64,000 nt of DNA. It comes from Flavobacteriaceae bacterium (GTDB lineage: Bacteria > Bacteroidota > Bacteroidia > Flavobacteriales > Flavobacteriaceae). A program made the translations under genes and the position numbers. The notes under the pieces were generated by a model. The model ran no database searches. It was not told the DNA's origin and saw only the letters and a program-made list of their open reading frames with translations. The stretch is from assembly GCA_029248405.1 (NCBI GenBank), contig JAQWJJ010000007.1, positions 1 through 64,000 of the forward strand, in the 5' to 3' direction. Of this stretch, positions 17,101 to 28,238 are shown piece after piece. The first letter of the stretch is position 1; each line of letters begins with the position of its first letter.

Positions 17101-17155
17101 TGCTCAGGGGCAAGTGAGCGCGAGACTTCAAAGCAAACACTACCGCAATGTCTGA
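14153..17155 (+). CDS. Short DNA polymerase III alpha-like polymerase (DnaE2/ImuC-type, presumed error-prone)
   Basis: A C-family DNA polymerase of 1000 residues, shorter than replicative DnaE. The ATG at 14153 is chosen because HSYYSLRYG just after it is the canonical start of the PHP domain and the upstream codons overlap the palindromes. The PHP domain is degenerate: the HxH motif reads NTH and the TDH motif reads TDI. Polymerase catalytic aspartates are present (PDFDLDF, Asp351 and Asp353; KFDIL, Asp484). A helix-hairpin-helix part and a C-terminal OB fold (VTIYGYLVTTKYT) follow. It overlaps dinB by 8 bases. DnaE2-type enzymes work in damage-induced translesion synthesis, and the pairing with dinB supports that over a replicative role. 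Confidence 0.85.
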   Translation: MYLNTHSYYSLRYGVLAPRALLEELSQRGVKQWAFTDINNTSAALEICKMAPDFGAQIAIGVDFRNGAQQQFVALAQSPIGMAQINKYLSEHLHQHRAFSDQAPEFSDVAVIYPFARNGNRAFDLRPNEYIGISPSDLGRFCYQYGTSIPRHFVALQTMSFRHKQDFNTHRLLRAIDNNSLLSKLPKSEEANPQDLICDQETLFNTYRDAPQLVNNARSLLERCFYEHEQNPRQPKNQNSYTGNTGLDQRLLKKLAQQGLPHRYPSPIKPEVLQRLDKELDLIIQKGFVAYFLINWKIVRYAQSKGYFYVGRGSGANSLVAYLLRITDVDPIELDLYFERFINLYRTNPPDFDLDFSWTDRDDVTDFIFKRFKHTALIAVYNTFKHRAAVRELGKVFGLPKIEIDRLAKGRYQYEALDHMAQYVVRYSKRLIGLPNYLGIHAGGILIAQEPIHHYTATFLPPKGYPTTHFDMIVAEDIGLYKFDILSQRGLGKIKDAVALVAQNHPGHPRIDIHDIKRFKSDPKIKDLLRHAKAIGCFYVESPAMRMLLRKLRVDHYLGLVAASSIIRPGVAQSGMMREYILRYRDPQRRKLAHPTMMALMPETYGVMVYQEDVIKVAHYFGGLSLGEADMLRRGMSGKLRSKKEFAKVKNLFFERCAQAQKPIELIQEVWRQIESFAGYAFAKGHSASYAVESYQSLFLKAYYPIEYMVATVNNGGGFYHIEFYLHEARMHGANIVAPCINNSHAQTRVKGTTVYLGFGLLYALEHSLIKQIVAQRQINGAFEDLDDFIERVPIAIESIALLIKIDAFRYTQKPKRALLWEAHSKLKKNPRPSLQQRIFHTKAKNYTLPSLSNSPLEDAFDQIELLGFALCLPFALLCEAPKNSLTATQLVGLKGQQVTIYGYLVTTKYTKTNKGTLMYFGTFLDQKGAFVDTVHFPPVAKKYPFRGKGIYAISGKVVDEFDCITIEVTHLEIQPIIEDPRYAQGQVSARLQSKHYRNV

Positions 17156-18371
17156 CCACACCCCACGCAACATTCTTCACATGGACCTGGATACTTTTTT
17201 TGTGTCTTGTGAACGACTTTTAGACGATAAGCTCAAAGCCAAACCTGTGTTGGTCGGCGGCACCTCAGATCGCGGCGTAGTGGCGGCTTGCAGTTACGAA
17301 GCCCGACAGTTTGGGGTCCACTCAGCCATGCCGATGCGTTTGGCCAAACAATTGTGTCCAGAGGCTATTGTGGTTCGGGGCAATTCGGCTACCTACACCA
17401 AATTTTCGCGCACCGTCACCGAAATCATCCAACAAGAAGTTCCTATTTTTGAAAAGAGCTCTATCGATGAGTTTTATATCGATTTGACCGGAATGGATCG
17501 TTTTTTTGGCAGCCAAAAATTAGCAGGCGCATTGCGGCAAAAAATCATAAAAGAGACTGGACTGCCTATTTCTTTTGGGCTTTCCGCCAACAAGACCGTT
17601 TCTAAAATTGCTACCGGACAGGCCAAACCCAACAACGAAATATCAGTCATACAAGGACAAGAGAAGCCTTTTTTGGCACCGCTGTCTGTAGGCAAAATAC
17701 CAATGGTCGGCAAAGTGACTTACAAACAACTCTGTGATTTGGGCATCAAGCAGATCAAGACCCTTCAAGAAATGCCTGTAGAATTTTTGATCAAAGTATT
17801 TGGCAAAAACGGACAACACATCTGGCAAAAAGCCAATGGAATAGACCACAGTCCTGTAGTGCCCCATACCGAGCGACAATCAATCTCTACTGAGCGTACT
17901 TTTGGCAAAGACACCACCGATCACAACAAGCTCAGAAGTCTGGTCATTGCCATGGCCGAGAACCTTGCTTTTCAATTGCGTCGAGGACACAAACTCACCG
18001 GCTGTGTCGCCATTAAGATTCGCTACTCTGATTTTCAGACCTATACCCTACAGCACAAAATCACTTACAGTGCCGCAGACCACAGCATCATTCCTGTGGT
18101 ATTGCAGCTCTACGAAAAACTCTACCAACGCCGGATGCTGGTGCGGCTTATTGGCATCAGATTTAGCGACTTGGTCTCCGGAGGACACCAAATAGACCTC
18201 TTTGATGATGCCGAAAAAACCATCAAACTTTACCAAGCGATGGATTTGATGCGAGAGCGGTATGGTGATCGATCGATCATGAGAGCCGTATCAATGGAAG
18301 CCAAAACCATTGGCCGATATAATCCATTCGATGGTGAGCCGCCGCCTTTATTGGCCAACCGACATCAATAA
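17148..18371 (+). CDS. dinB: DNA polymerase IV (Y-family translesion polymerase)
   Basis: A 407-residue Y-family polymerase that copies past damaged bases. Catalytic residues are intact: Asp13 in MDLDTFF and the SIDEF motif (Asp107, Glu108). This speaks for an active polymerase rather than an ImuB-like inactive partner. The little-finger domain follows (RQSISTERTFGKDT). A C-terminal QIDLFDD may be a beta-clamp binding peptide. The ATG lies inside the last codons of the dnaE-like gene, so both are made from one message under the palindromes at 14116-14149. Confidence 0.93.
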   Translation: MSDHTPRNILHMDLDTFFVSCERLLDDKLKAKPVLVGGTSDRGVVAACSYEARQFGVHSAMPMRLAKQLCPEAIVVRGNSATYTKFSRTVTEIIQQEVPIFEKSSIDEFYIDLTGMDRFFGSQKLAGALRQKIIKETGLPISFGLSANKTVSKIATGQAKPNNEISVIQGQEKPFLAPLSVGKIPMVGKVTYKQLCDLGIKQIKTLQEMPVEFLIKVFGKNGQHIWQKANGIDHSPVVPHTERQSISTERTFGKDTTDHNKLRSLVIAMAENLAFQLRRGHKLTGCVAIKIRYSDFQTYTLQHKITYSAADHSIIPVVLQLYEKLYQRRMLVRLIGIRFSDLVSGGHQIDLFDDAEKTIKLYQAMDLMRERYGDRSIMRAVSMEAKTIGRYNPFDGEPPPLLANRHQ

Positions 18372-18478
18372 AAAGCTTCATCTAGGCTCAGTCTGCCTCG
18401 AAAATTTTGGGGCTCAGGCCATTGACGTCGGTTCAATAAATTTTTGAGCCCATAGCACCAAACAATGCCTTGTCGTCT

Positions 18479-18486
18479 TATATTTG
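18479..18486 (+). promoter_or_regulatory. -7 element directly ahead of sdaA
   Basis: TATATTTG matches TAnnTTTG and ends four bases before the sdaA ATG, implying a leaderless or nearly leaderless transcript if used. No well-placed -33 TTG is seen. A distant inverted repeat GGGCTCA/TGAGCCC (18410-18416 and 18445-18451) precedes it. Confidence 0.4.
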
Positions 18487-18490
18487 TGAT

Positions 18491-19924
18491 ATGAAGCCAA
18501 TAGAAAGTATCAGTGTTTTTGACATGCTCAAGATTGGTGTAGGACCCTCTAGCTCCCACACTTTGGGGCCATGGCGCGCTGGCCTGCAGTTCATCAAGCT
18601 GCTCAACACCAAAAGAGCCCTCGCCAAAACAACACACATTAAGGTTGAGTTATATGGCTCATTATCACTCACTGGACGTGGCCACGCTACCGATACCGCC
18701 ATCATGATGGGGCTGCTGGGCACTGATCCCGTCACCTTTCCAGTAGAGCAAATACAAACCGAAATTGACACCATAGGCCAGCAAAAATCTCTGTTGCTCA
18801 ATGGAATACATCCCTTAGCGTTCGACCCCAGCACCGACATTATTTTTCATCGGGAGTTTTTGACCTTTCACCCCAACGGACTGAGATTTACCGCACTACT
18901 TGCAAATGGATCCGACTTGAGCCAGACCTATTATTCCATTGGAGGAGGATTTGTCGTGACCTCAGAGCGCAAGCGTGGCAAACGCAAAATAGAAGCCTTA
19001 GGGCACTTTCCATACCCCATTGCCAAGGGCACAGAGCTCCTGGCCTATTGCCAAGAGACAGGCCTACCCATAAGCGGTGTGGTCATGGCCAACGAACTGT
19101 CTTTGCGCAGCGCACAAGACATCAAAGACGGCATCAATGAGATCTGGCGCGTCATGCTCGACTCGATGTATACGGGTTGCCATACCTCAGGCACGCTTCC
19201 AGGAGGACTCAACGTCACCCGAAGAGCCTATGAAACCCATAAGAATCTTATCGGCAGTAAACCCTACAATGACCCCGTGAGTTGGATACAGTCTATTCGC
19301 CAGACCGAAGTCAAGTTCCGACAAATTCTCAAATGGGTCACTTGCTTTGCCTTAGCCGTAAATGAAGTGAACGCTTCTCTAGGGCGTGTTGTCACTGCAC
19401 CAACAAACGGCAGCGCTGGCGTGATTCCTGCCGTCATGATGTATTATATGGTCATAGAAAACCACGACGCCAACTTAGAAGATGTGCACAGATTCATGCT
19501 CGTGGCCAGTGAAATTGGCAGTTTGTTTAAGAAAGGTTCCACCATAAGTGCAGCTCTGGGCGGATGTCAAGCCGAAATCGGTGTTTCGTCTGCTATGGCC
19601 GCGGGCGCCCTCACCGAGCTCATGGGGGGCACTCCTGAGCAGGTCTTGATGGCTGCTGAAATTGCCATGGAACACCACCTTGGACTCACCTGCGACCCTA
19701 TCGGTGGATTGGTTCAGATTCCCTGTATTGAGCGCAATGCTATGGGGGCCATAAAGGCCATCAATGCTTGTGAAATGGCCTTAGACGGCGATCCTAAATC
19801 AGCCAAGGTGCCTTTTGACAAGGTCATTGCAACCATGTGGGAAACGGCACAAGACATGACCACAAAATACAAGGAAACCAGTGAAGGTGGCCTTGCCATC
19901 CAAGTCAACATGAGTGACTGCTAA
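18491..19924 (+). CDS. sdaA: L-serine ammonia-lyase, single-chain 4Fe-4S type
   Basis: Deaminates L-serine to pyruvate and ammonia in the cytoplasm. The 477-residue chain has the beta domain ([20 protein letters not shown]) fused to the alpha domain, as in the bacterial single-chain form. Cysteines for the oxygen-sensitive cluster are visible in [16 protein letters not shown] and IPCIERNA. The ATG at 18491 places [12 protein letters not shown] at the start, where the family begins. It is a single gene between dinB and panB. Confidence 0.95.
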   Translation: MKPIESISVFDMLKIGVGPSSSHTLGPWRAGLQFIKLLNTKRALAKTTHIKVELYGSLSLTGRGHATDTAIMMGLLGTDPVTFPVEQIQTEIDTIGQQKSLLLNGIHPLAFDPSTDIIFHREFLTFHPNGLRFTALLANGSDLSQTYYSIGGGFVVTSERKRGKRKIEALGHFPYPIAKGTELLAYCQETGLPISGVVMANELSLRSAQDIKDGINEIWRVMLDSMYTGCHTSGTLPGGLNVTRRAYETHKNLIGSKPYNDPVSWIQSIRQTEVKFRQILKWVTCFALAVNEVNASLGRVVTAPTNGSAGVIPAVMMYYMVIENHDANLEDVHRFMLVASEIGSLFKKGSTISAALGGCQAEIGVSSAMAAGALTELMGGTPEQVLMAAEIAMEHHLGLTCDPIGGLVQIPCIERNAMGAIKAINACEMALDGDPKSAKVPFDKVIATMWETAQDMTTKYKETSEGGLAIQVNMSDC

Positions 19925-19929
19925 AATCG

Positions 19930-19957
19930 TTGATTACGGTTTAAATTAGTACTTTTG
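19930..19957 (+). promoter_or_regulatory. Promoter of panB
   Basis: TTG (19930-19932), 17 bases, TACTTTTG (19950-19957): a close match to the Bacteroidota consensus. The panB ATG at 19976 is 18 bases further on. Confidence 0.65.
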
Positions 19958-19975
19958 CCTCCTAACAATGAGCTT

Positions 19976-20794
19976 ATGTCAACCGCAAAGAAAGACTACA
20001 AACGCATTACCGTCAAGACCCTAGTCGACATGAAACAGCAAGGTGAGAAAATTGCCATGCTCACCGCCTATGACTATACCATGGCCAAAATTGTCGACAA
20101 TGCCGGAATTGATATAATTTTAGTGGGCGATTCTGCCTCTAATGTAATGGCAGGCCACGAAACGACACTTCCTATTACACTGGACCAAATGATTTACCAC
20201 GCCTCGTCTGTCGTCAGAGCGATAGAACGGAGTTTGGTTGTGGTCGATTTGCCCTTTGGCAGCTACCAAAGTGATGCGAAAGAGGCGCTTAGATCGGCCA
20301 TCAGAATCATGAAAGAAAGCGGGGCTCATGCCGTAAAGATGGAGGGTGGTAAAGAAATCAAAGATTCCATTAAAAAAATACTCAATGCCGGAATTCCCGT
20401 CATGGGACATTTGGGACTCACCCCCCAATCCATATATAAATTTGGGACCTACACTGTGAGGGCCAAAGAAGAAGAGGAAGCCCGAAAGCTTAAAGAAGAT
20501 GCGCTTTTTATCGAAAAAATGGGTTGCTTCGCTCTTGTTCTCGAAAAGGTTCCTGCCCAACTGGCCAAAGAAGTCGCGCAAAGCATCAGTATACCAGTAA
20601 TTGGCATTGGTGCTGGTGGGGACGTCGATGGTCAGGTATTGGTCACGCACGACATGCTCGGGATGACTCATGAATTTAGCCCAAGATTTTTGCGCCGATA
20701 TCTCGACCTCTATACCGACATGAGTGGCGCTTTTTCACAATACATTGATGATGTCAAATCATCCGACTTCCCCAACGAGTCAGAACAGTACTGA
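19976..20794 (+). CDS. panB: 3-methyl-2-oxobutanoate hydroxymethyltransferase
   Basis: First committed step of pantothenate (coenzyme A) synthesis: adds a hydroxymethyl group from methylene-tetrahydrofolate to alpha-ketoisovalerate. The 272-residue TIM-barrel shows the family motifs [41 protein letters not shown] and GHLGLTPQS, with the conserved IPVIGIGAG. An ATG at 19976 is used rather than the upstream TTG, which lies in the -7 element. The RluA-type gene follows after 9 bases, a pairing common in Flavobacteriia. Confidence 0.96.
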   Translation: MSTAKKDYKRITVKTLVDMKQQGEKIAMLTAYDYTMAKIVDNAGIDIILVGDSASNVMAGHETTLPITLDQMIYHASSVVRAIERSLVVVDLPFGSYQSDAKEALRSAIRIMKESGAHAVKMEGGKEIKDSIKKILNAGIPVMGHLGLTPQSIYKFGTYTVRAKEEEEARKLKEDALFIEKMGCFALVLEKVPAQLAKEVAQSISIPVIGIGAGGDVDGQVLVTHDMLGMTHEFSPRFLRRYLDLYTDMSGAFSQYIDDVKSSDFPNESEQY

Positions 20795-20803
20795 TCATCT
20801 TTC

Positions 20804-21511
20804 ATGTCGGCAAAACAGCACACCAATCAAGATAACCTCATGGTCCTCCATCAGGACAATCACCTCATTGTGGTCAACAAGAGGCCCGGCGATCTCATTC
20901 AAGGCGATAAAACCAAAGACAAACCTTTGGTAGAAATTGTCAAAGACTACATCGCCCTTAAATACAATAAGCCTGGGGCTGTGTTCTTGGGTGTTGTGCA
21001 CCGTCTGGACCGACCGACAAGTGGCGTAGTGGTGTTTGCGCGCACCTCTAAAGCCTTGGCACGACTCAACCAACAATTTGCCCAAAGAGCGACCCAGAAG
21101 ACTTATTGGGCCGTGGTCAAAGCCGCCCCTGAAGCGCTGCAAGGCAGTCTAGTGCATTACTTAGTGCGCCGCCCGAATCAAAACAAGTCCTTCGCCTACA
21201 CCAAAGAGGTCCCCGACAGCAAGAAAGCGGTGCTGCACTACCGCACGGTGGCACAATCTGAACACTACACGCTTTTGGAAATCGACTTAGAAACCGGACG
21301 TCATCATCAAATTAGAGCCCAGCTCACCGCCATAGGGTGCCCCATTAAAGGGGATCTCAAATACGGTTTTGATCGTTCGAACCCAGACGGAAGCATACAC
21401 TTACATGCCCGAAAGCTGATGGTCACACATCCTGTAACCAAAGAAAGCTTGATCATTACAGCACCAACTCCAGACGAAACTCTTTGGCGTGCACTGGTGT
21501 CTAACCTCTGA
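20804..21511 (+). CDS. RluA-family RNA pseudouridine synthase
   Basis: A 235-residue pseudouridine synthase. The catalytic aspartate is in HRLDRPTSGVVVFA, and the substrate-binding ETGRHHQIRAQL and KGDLKYG motifs are present. There is no N-terminal S4 domain, as in the short RluA/RluC-like forms. It modifies uridine in rRNA or tRNA; the exact site cannot be told from sequence. It is probably co-transcribed with panB and ends 17 bases before the convergent yifB-like gene. Confidence 0.9.
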   Translation: MSAKQHTNQDNLMVLHQDNHLIVVNKRPGDLIQGDKTKDKPLVEIVKDYIALKYNKPGAVFLGVVHRLDRPTSGVVVFARTSKALARLNQQFAQRATQKTYWAVVKAAPEALQGSLVHYLVRRPNQNKSFAYTKEVPDSKKAVLHYRTVAQSEHYTLLEIDLETGRHHQIRAQLTAIGCPIKGDLKYGFDRSNPDGSIHLHARKLMVTHPVTKESLIITAPTPDETLWRALVSNL

Positions 21512-21528
21512 TGATTTGACCGATCGAC

Positions 21529-23070
21529 CTACTGCATGATGCGGTCGAGACTCCGGAATTGTATGGCCTCGGCGATGTGATCTGATTCAATATCCTTGAC
21601 CCCGCCAATATCGGCTATTGTTCTGGCGACTTTAATAATTTTCCCATAGCCTCTGGCAGAGAGTCCTAATTTTGACATGGCATGAGCCATGAGTTGACGA
21701 ACATTGGGCGATAAGGCACAGTACTGCTCCAGTGCGCCTTCTGGGATCTGAGCATTGCAGTAAACGCCATCAAGGCCGACAAACCTTAACGCTTGGAGCG
21801 CTCTTGCCGCCAATACACGTTTTCTGATCTGGGCGCTAGAGGCCTCGACACCCTCTAGACTAAAATCTCCAATAGAGACCGCCTTAAGCTCAATTTGTAA
21901 GTCCATACGGTCTAATAAAGGGCCTGAAATACGTTTGAGATAGCGCTGGACATCTAACGCCATGACTGGATCAATCTGTTGGCCATCACAAGATAAGGCA
22001 CCATAACCACCGGCACTTGGGTTCATACTGGCGACCAACATGAATCCTGCTGGATAGGTGACGGTAGCCTTTGCTCTAGAGATGGTGATGGAGCGCTCTT
22101 CTAAAGGTTGGCGCAGACTCTCAAGGACACGTCTCTGAAATTCAGGAAGTTCATCCAAAAACAATACGCCATTATGGGCCAAAGACAACTCACCTGGCAT
22201 GGGATAAACTCCTCCTCCAATGAGGGCGCGCTCGGTGATGCCATGATGTGGACTGCGAAATGGTCTCAAATCAATCATACCCGAAGGATACGAATGACCG
22301 GCAACACTATGAATTTTGGTCGTTTCGAGGGCTTCTTCGAAATCAAGTGGCGGCAAAATTGAAGGAATACGCTTGGCCAGCATCGTTTTTCCTGAGCCTG
22401 GGGGGCCAATCATCAAGACATGATGGCCACCAGAAGCAGCAATCTCTAAACCTCTCTTGGCCATTGCCTGTCCCTTGACTTGGTCAAAATCTAAACCGGA
22501 CTGTGACAATGATGACCTTCGATTGGACCAATTGAGGGGCCCTACGGGCGCCACGCTAAGGTCCCCTTTGAGGTGTTTGATAATGTCCCCCAAAGCATCA
22601 ATGCCATAGACCAAAAGCCCTTCTACCACTGCAGCTTCTCTCGCATTGCCAGAGGGCACCACAATACCTTTATAACCTTCTCTTTTGGCCAAAATGGCCA
22701 TGGACAGCACCCCTTTAATGGGTCTTAGTGTACCGTTCAAAGAAAGCTCCCCCATGATCATGTGGTCTTTCAAAAATGGTATCGGATCAATCTGTCCGCT
22801 CGCCACAAGTATGCCCAAGGCCAAGGGCAGATCATAAGCCGCACCTTCCTTGGGCAAGTCAGCAGGTGCCATATTGATGATGAATTTCTTGCCCGGAATT
22901 TTGTGGCCCACGCTTTGTAAGGCCCCAGCAATGCGATAAGTACTCTCCCTTACGGCGTGATTCGCCATTCCGACCAGATGATAACCCACCCCAAGGGTAC
23001 AATGCACCTCAATAGTCACTTTTTGCGCACTGATCCCCATGAGCGCACTGCAGTAGATTTGGACCACCAT
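21529..23070 (-). CDS. YifB/ComM-family Mg-chelatase-like AAA+ ATPase
   Basis: A 513-residue AAA+ protein. The N-terminal domain (residues 1-165; VGLANHAV-type region reading LVGMANHAVRES, NMAPADLPKEGAAYDLPLALG) is that of ComM. Then come Walker A IGPPGSGKT, the Walker B-like GVLFLDELPEF and a C-terminal helical domain (SARGYGKIIKVARTIADI). ComM is known to be a DNA helicase promoting branch migration during natural transformation; family members are widespread even where competence is unproven. A weak promoter TTG-N19-TAGTTTTA is seen in the region upstream of 23070. Confidence 0.93.
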   Translation of the reverse strand: MVVQIYCSALMGISAQKVTIEVHCTLGVGYHLVGMANHAVRESTYRIAGALQSVGHKIPGKKFIINMAPADLPKEGAAYDLPLALGILVASGQIDPIPFLKDHMIMGELSLNGTLRPIKGVLSMAILAKREGYKGIVVPSGNAREAAVVEGLLVYGIDALGDIIKHLKGDLSVAPVGPLNWSNRRSSLSQSGLDFDQVKGQAMAKRGLEIAASGGHHVLMIGPPGSGKTMLAKRIPSILPPLDFEEALETTKIHSVAGHSYPSGMIDLRPFRSPHHGITERALIGGGVYPMPGELSLAHNGVLFLDELPEFQRRVLESLRQPLEERSITISRAKATVTYPAGFMLVASMNPSAGGYGALSCDGQQIDPVMALDVQRYLKRISGPLLDRMDLQIELKAVSIGDFSLEGVEASSAQIRKRVLAARALQALRFVGLDGVYCNAQIPEGALEQYCALSPNVRQLMAHAMSKLGLSARGYGKIIKVARTIADIGGVKDIESDHIAEAIQFRSLDRIMQ

Positions 23071-23181
23071 TAGCCATATTATTTAAATCAGGGAATCAGG
23101 GTAAAACTAAAAAAGTAAACCCCCTTGGCAAAACCAAACGGGCCTTATTTCATGAATTAATCATGCCGATTTATGTATTGA

Positions 23182-23610
23182 AACAAGGATGATAATGATG
23201 CTGAAACAATTGTCATAGAAGGAATTTCCATCGTTGACATTACTGCACTAAATGGTGATGAAGCATGGGATGTCCCTAATGAAGGTGTTATCTCAGGACC
23301 AGATGTATACTGGACCATTACAGGACCCCAAGAAAATAGCTCTTCGATGTGGTTTAAAGATGTAATGATTGACGAAGTTATATTTACTGGAAGTGATTTC
23401 CCGATTGAACTACCCAATGACGGCGAATCTTATACCTTAAGTTTCTATAATAAAAACAACTTAGACGATACAGACAGTGGTCAAGTTGATGAGCTGATCG
23501 CAAGTAAAAGTTTTGAAAGAATTACTGAACCCGATTGTCCTGAAGGGACAATCGCTGTTTGGTATTTATATTACGACTATTGGAAATGGGAGTGTTTGGT
23601 AGATGAATAG
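23182..23610 (+). pseudogene. 5'-truncated lipoprotein remnant with a C2-like beta domain
   Basis: An open stretch of 142 codons begins right after a stop (23179-23181) with NKDDNDAETIVIEG, the usual sequence after the lipobox cysteine in Bacteroidota lipoproteins, but no in-frame start codon or signal peptide precedes it. The first in-frame ATG is 55 codons inside the domain (23347). A possible relic of the signal peptide (MPIYVL, from 23163) is in another frame. The domain (GPDVYWTITGPQ, SYTLSFYNKNNLDDTD, ending in an acidic/aromatic tail) resembles calcium-dependent C2-like lipoprotein domains. The DNA is visibly more AT-rich than its neighbours, so it may have been acquired and then broken. 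23071-23181 holds only the yifB-like upstream region. Confidence 0.55.
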
Positions 23611-23630
23611 ATAACTCTTCTAACGTAACC

Positions 23631-25220
23631 TTATTGCTTTATACGACGCAATAATTCGGCGGTTGAGGCGTCAAATTCCTGGGCTTTATCAAACTTTAAT
23701 TTACTTGAATCATCACTTGATTCAATTGTATTTAAAACATTAACAGCCAGTTTTTTACCAAGTTCAACACCCCACTGATCATAGCTGAAAATATTCCAGA
23801 TCACCCCTTGCACAAACAACTTGTGCTCATAAAGTGCAATCAGCCCGCCTAGACGCTCTGGAGTGAGCTTGTCGATAAGCAATGTGTTGGTCGGTTTGTT
23901 GCCGGCAAACACCCGATATGGACTCTCAATCGCTTGTCCCTTTGTCCCGCTCATGAGTGCCTGCGTTTGAGCGATACAATTCGCCAAGAGCTTGTTTTGA
24001 TGGTCTTGTTGGCCATAAAGACATTCCTTAAAAGCGATAAAATCAGCAGGAATGAGTTTGGTGCCTTGATGAATGAGTTGAAAAAAAGCGTGCTGCGCAT
24101 TAGTTCCGGTACTGCCCCATACAATGGTTCCTGTTTGATAGTCTACCTCTTCGCCATTGCGGTCGACATACTTGCCATTACTCTCCATGATCCCCTGCTG
24201 CAGATAAGCCACAAATTTATTGAGGTATTGACTATAAGGGACTACACACTCGCTTTCGGCATGGTAAAAGTTATTATACCAAACCGAAATCAGCGCCATA
24301 AGAACGGGTAAATTATCTTCAAACGGCGTTTTCGCAAAATGTTGGTCCATGTCTTGCGCTCCTTTGAGCAAGGATTCAAAATGGTCATAGCCCACAGATA
24401 ATGCAATGGACAAACCCACGGCACTCCAGAGAGAAAATCGACCTCCTACCCAATCCCACATGGGGAAAACCTGGTCCGAATCGATTCCAAAGGCAGCCAC
24501 TGCCTCTAGATTAGTCGAAACTGCAGCAAAATGCTGGGCGATACCCGACTCTGGAGCTTCCTCCAGAAACCACTGTCTGATGGTTTGCGCATTGGTCAAT
24601 GTCTCTTGAGTGGTGAATGTCTTAGAGACGATCACGAATAACGTTTGATCTCTTGGCAAATCTTTAAGCTGATGCATCACATGGTCTCCATCAACATTGC
24701 TGACAAAACGAAGCTTCAGATGGTTTTGGTAGTAGCCCAAAGCCTCACAGACCATGTCTGGACCTAAATCACTGCCACCAATACCAACATTAACCACATG
24801 GGTAATCGGTTTGCCGCTATAACCTTTCCATTGACCCGAAATGACTTGACCGGTAAAAGACTTGATGCGCTCTAAGGCGACAGCCACTTCTTCTGGCAGA
24901 GCACCAAAATTTCTCAAAGCTGTGTGCCCCACCGCACGCTGCTCGGTCTCATTGATGATGGCACCACTGAATTGGGCATCTATAGCGTCCTTGAGCCGCA
25001 CCTCTTGAGCAAGTCGCACCAAAATTTCTTTGGTTTCTGCGGTGATTAAATTTTTGCTGTAATCCAAGTAAAACCCCTCGGTTTGTGCGCTAAATTGCTC
25101 CATTCGACTTGGTTCTTGCAAAAAAAGATCTTGCAAAGCGAGATCTTTTTGTACTTCAAACTGACGACTTAATGCCTGCCAAGCGGCGGTTTTTGTCGGA
25201 TTTATTTTTGGTAAACTCAT
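23631..25220 (-). CDS. pgi: Glucose-6-phosphate isomerase
   Basis: Interconverts glucose 6-phosphate and fructose 6-phosphate. At 529 residues it is of the long type. Signatures seen: [15 protein letters not shown], the phosphate-binding SKTFTTQET, the catalytic-glutamate region [12 protein letters not shown] and [13 protein letters not shown], and the conserved lysine in KLAVNV near the end. It is the last gene of the glycolytic operon, overlapping the BadF-type kinase gene by four bases (ATGA). Confidence 0.97.
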   Translation of the reverse strand: MSLPKINPTKTAAWQALSRQFEVQKDLALQDLFLQEPSRMEQFSAQTEGFYLDYSKNLITAETKEILVRLAQEVRLKDAIDAQFSGAIINETEQRAVGHTALRNFGALPEEVAVALERIKSFTGQVISGQWKGYSGKPITHVVNVGIGGSDLGPDMVCEALGYYQNHLKLRFVSNVDGDHVMHQLKDLPRDQTLFVIVSKTFTTQETLTNAQTIRQWFLEEAPESGIAQHFAAVSTNLEAVAAFGIDSDQVFPMWDWVGGRFSLWSAVGLSIALSVGYDHFESLLKGAQDMDQHFAKTPFEDNLPVLMALISVWYNNFYHAESECVVPYSQYLNKFVAYLQQGIMESNGKYVDRNGEEVDYQTGTIVWGSTGTNAQHAFFQLIHQGTKLIPADFIAFKECLYGQQDHQNKLLANCIAQTQALMSGTKGQAIESPYRVFAGNKPTNTLLIDKLTPERLGGLIALYEHKLFVQGVIWNIFSYDQWGVELGKKLAVNVLNTIESSDDSSKLKFDKAQEFDASTAELLRRIKQ

Positions 25221-26086
25221 GATGGTTTATTTTGATTGAGTCGATGCGTTCTGTAATATTCAATCAGCCCGTCAATAGGACGTCTGATGATTTTGCCAAG
25301 CGTCAAATGGTACGGCAGCATCGCGTTACGGATCATCTCCTCAGAAAAATGGGCAATAGATCCTATAAAATGAATGGGCACATTCTGCGCCTCCTTATAA
25401 CACAAAACGCGGTATTCAATAAAACGTTTCATACCGTCTGAAATCAATTGCCAGAAATAACCATTGACTTCTTCTGCAGTAAAAATAAATTCAGCAAATG
25501 AGGCCAGATAAGTGTTGGGATTTGGACGCTGATATACATTGAGTTTGATGTTGTCGGCATCCAAGTCAAAACGCTTCTCGAAAGCCCGCATGATGGGCTC
25601 TGGCATTTTTTGGTAATAGTAATCACGAATAAGGCGCTTACCAAAATAATTGCCACTGGCTTCATCCATCAGAATATAACCTAGCGAGGGCACATGACTG
25701 TGGATTTTCTCGCCATCAAAATAACAGCTGTTAGAGCCTGTGCCCAGGATACAAATGATGCCAGGCTCAGTAGTAGCCGCGTATACCGCAGCCAATAAAT
25801 CTTCGTTGACAGTGACTTGAGCCTTAACAAATAGGCTCTTAAGTACTTTAGCTAAAACCTCATTAGGTGTTTTAGTCCCAGCCCCAGCACCATAAAAGTC
25901 TAATTGTTCAACGGTGTCAAAAATCGCGGTCAAATCAGCATTTTCTTTGAGCCTTGCAACCAGCTCATCCTGTGAGACTACAGCCGGGTTAAGTCCTCTG
26001 GTACGGGTGCGCACAAGAACTTCTCCCTGATGATCCAATAGGATCCAATCACATTTGGTGGATCCGCCGTCAGCAATTAAGGTCAT
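25217..26086 (-). CDS. BadF/BadG-type sugar kinase (N-acetylglucosamine kinase-like)
   Basis: A 289-residue ASKHA-fold kinase. The phosphate-1 motif [10 protein letters not shown] (residues 5-14), the adenosine-region GTGSNSCYF and [16 protein letters not shown] are typical of the N-acetylglucosamine kinase branch of the BadF family. It would phosphorylate an amino sugar or hexose, feeding the glycolytic enzymes encoded on both sides. Position between gapA and pgi is a lineage-typical order. GlcNAc as substrate is inferred from family, not proven. Confidence 0.83.
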   Translation of the reverse strand: MTLIADGGSTKCDWILLDHQGEVLVRTRTRGLNPAVVSQDELVARLKENADLTAIFDTVEQLDFYGAGAGTKTPNEVLAKVLKSLFVKAQVTVNEDLLAAVYAATTEPGIICILGTGSNSCYFDGEKIHSHVPSLGYILMDEASGNYFGKRLIRDYYYQKMPEPIMRAFEKRFDLDADNIKLNVYQRPNPNTYLASFAEFIFTAEEVNGYFWQLISDGMKRFIEYRVLCYKEAQNVPIHFIGSIAHFSEEMIRNAMLPYHLTLGKIIRRPIDGLIEYYRTHRLNQNKPS

Positions 26087-26089
26087 GAC

Positions 26090-28086
<1,997 letters not shown>

Positions 28087-28092
28087 GCCCGC

Positions 28093-28123
28093 CAAAATTA
28101 GATTTTAAATTTTACATAACAAA
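28093..28123 (-). promoter_or_regulatory. Promoter of the pfkA-gapA-kinase-pgi operon
   Basis: On the minus strand TTTG (28123-28120), 19 bases, TAATTTTG (28100-28093): one of the best consensus matches in the window. The pfkA ATG follows six bases later, so the leader is very short or absent. Confidence 0.7.
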
Positions 28124-28132
28124 CAGGAAAAC

Positions 28133-28152
28133 AATCGATAACGTTTTCGATT
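28133..28152. promoter_or_regulatory. LacI/GalR-type operator palindrome
   Basis: AATCGATAACGTTTTCGATT, a 20-bp palindrome with nine of ten pairs matched and a central CG, the hallmark of LacI/GalR-family operators. It sits nine bases upstream of the -33 element of the pfkA promoter, a place more typical of an activator site than of a blocking repressor. The remaining bases between pfkA and the amylase end (28153-28238) show no gene. Confidence 0.6.
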
Positions 28153-28238
28153 TGCCGAATATCAAACAATTCTCGACAAAATAGCAGATTCTTTGACAAA
28201 TATGCATTAGATCTCCCAAATCACTGCCGCATATGAAG

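Noticed and set aside
18410-18451. GGGCTCA/TGAGCCC inverted repeat after dinB as a terminator
   Set aside because: The loop is 28 bases and no T run follows, so it is not a usual intrinsic terminator.
20120-20671. 183-codon open frame antisense to panB
   Set aside because: Shadow of panB codon usage; no promoter, no recognisable domain.
28087-28095. TTG start for pfkA three codons upstream of the ATG
   Set aside because: It overlaps the TAATTTTG promoter element and the family begins at the ATG.
28096-28238. RNA gene or small peptide between pfkA and the amylase
   Set aside because: No cloverleaf, no open frame of note; the region is explained by promoter and operator.
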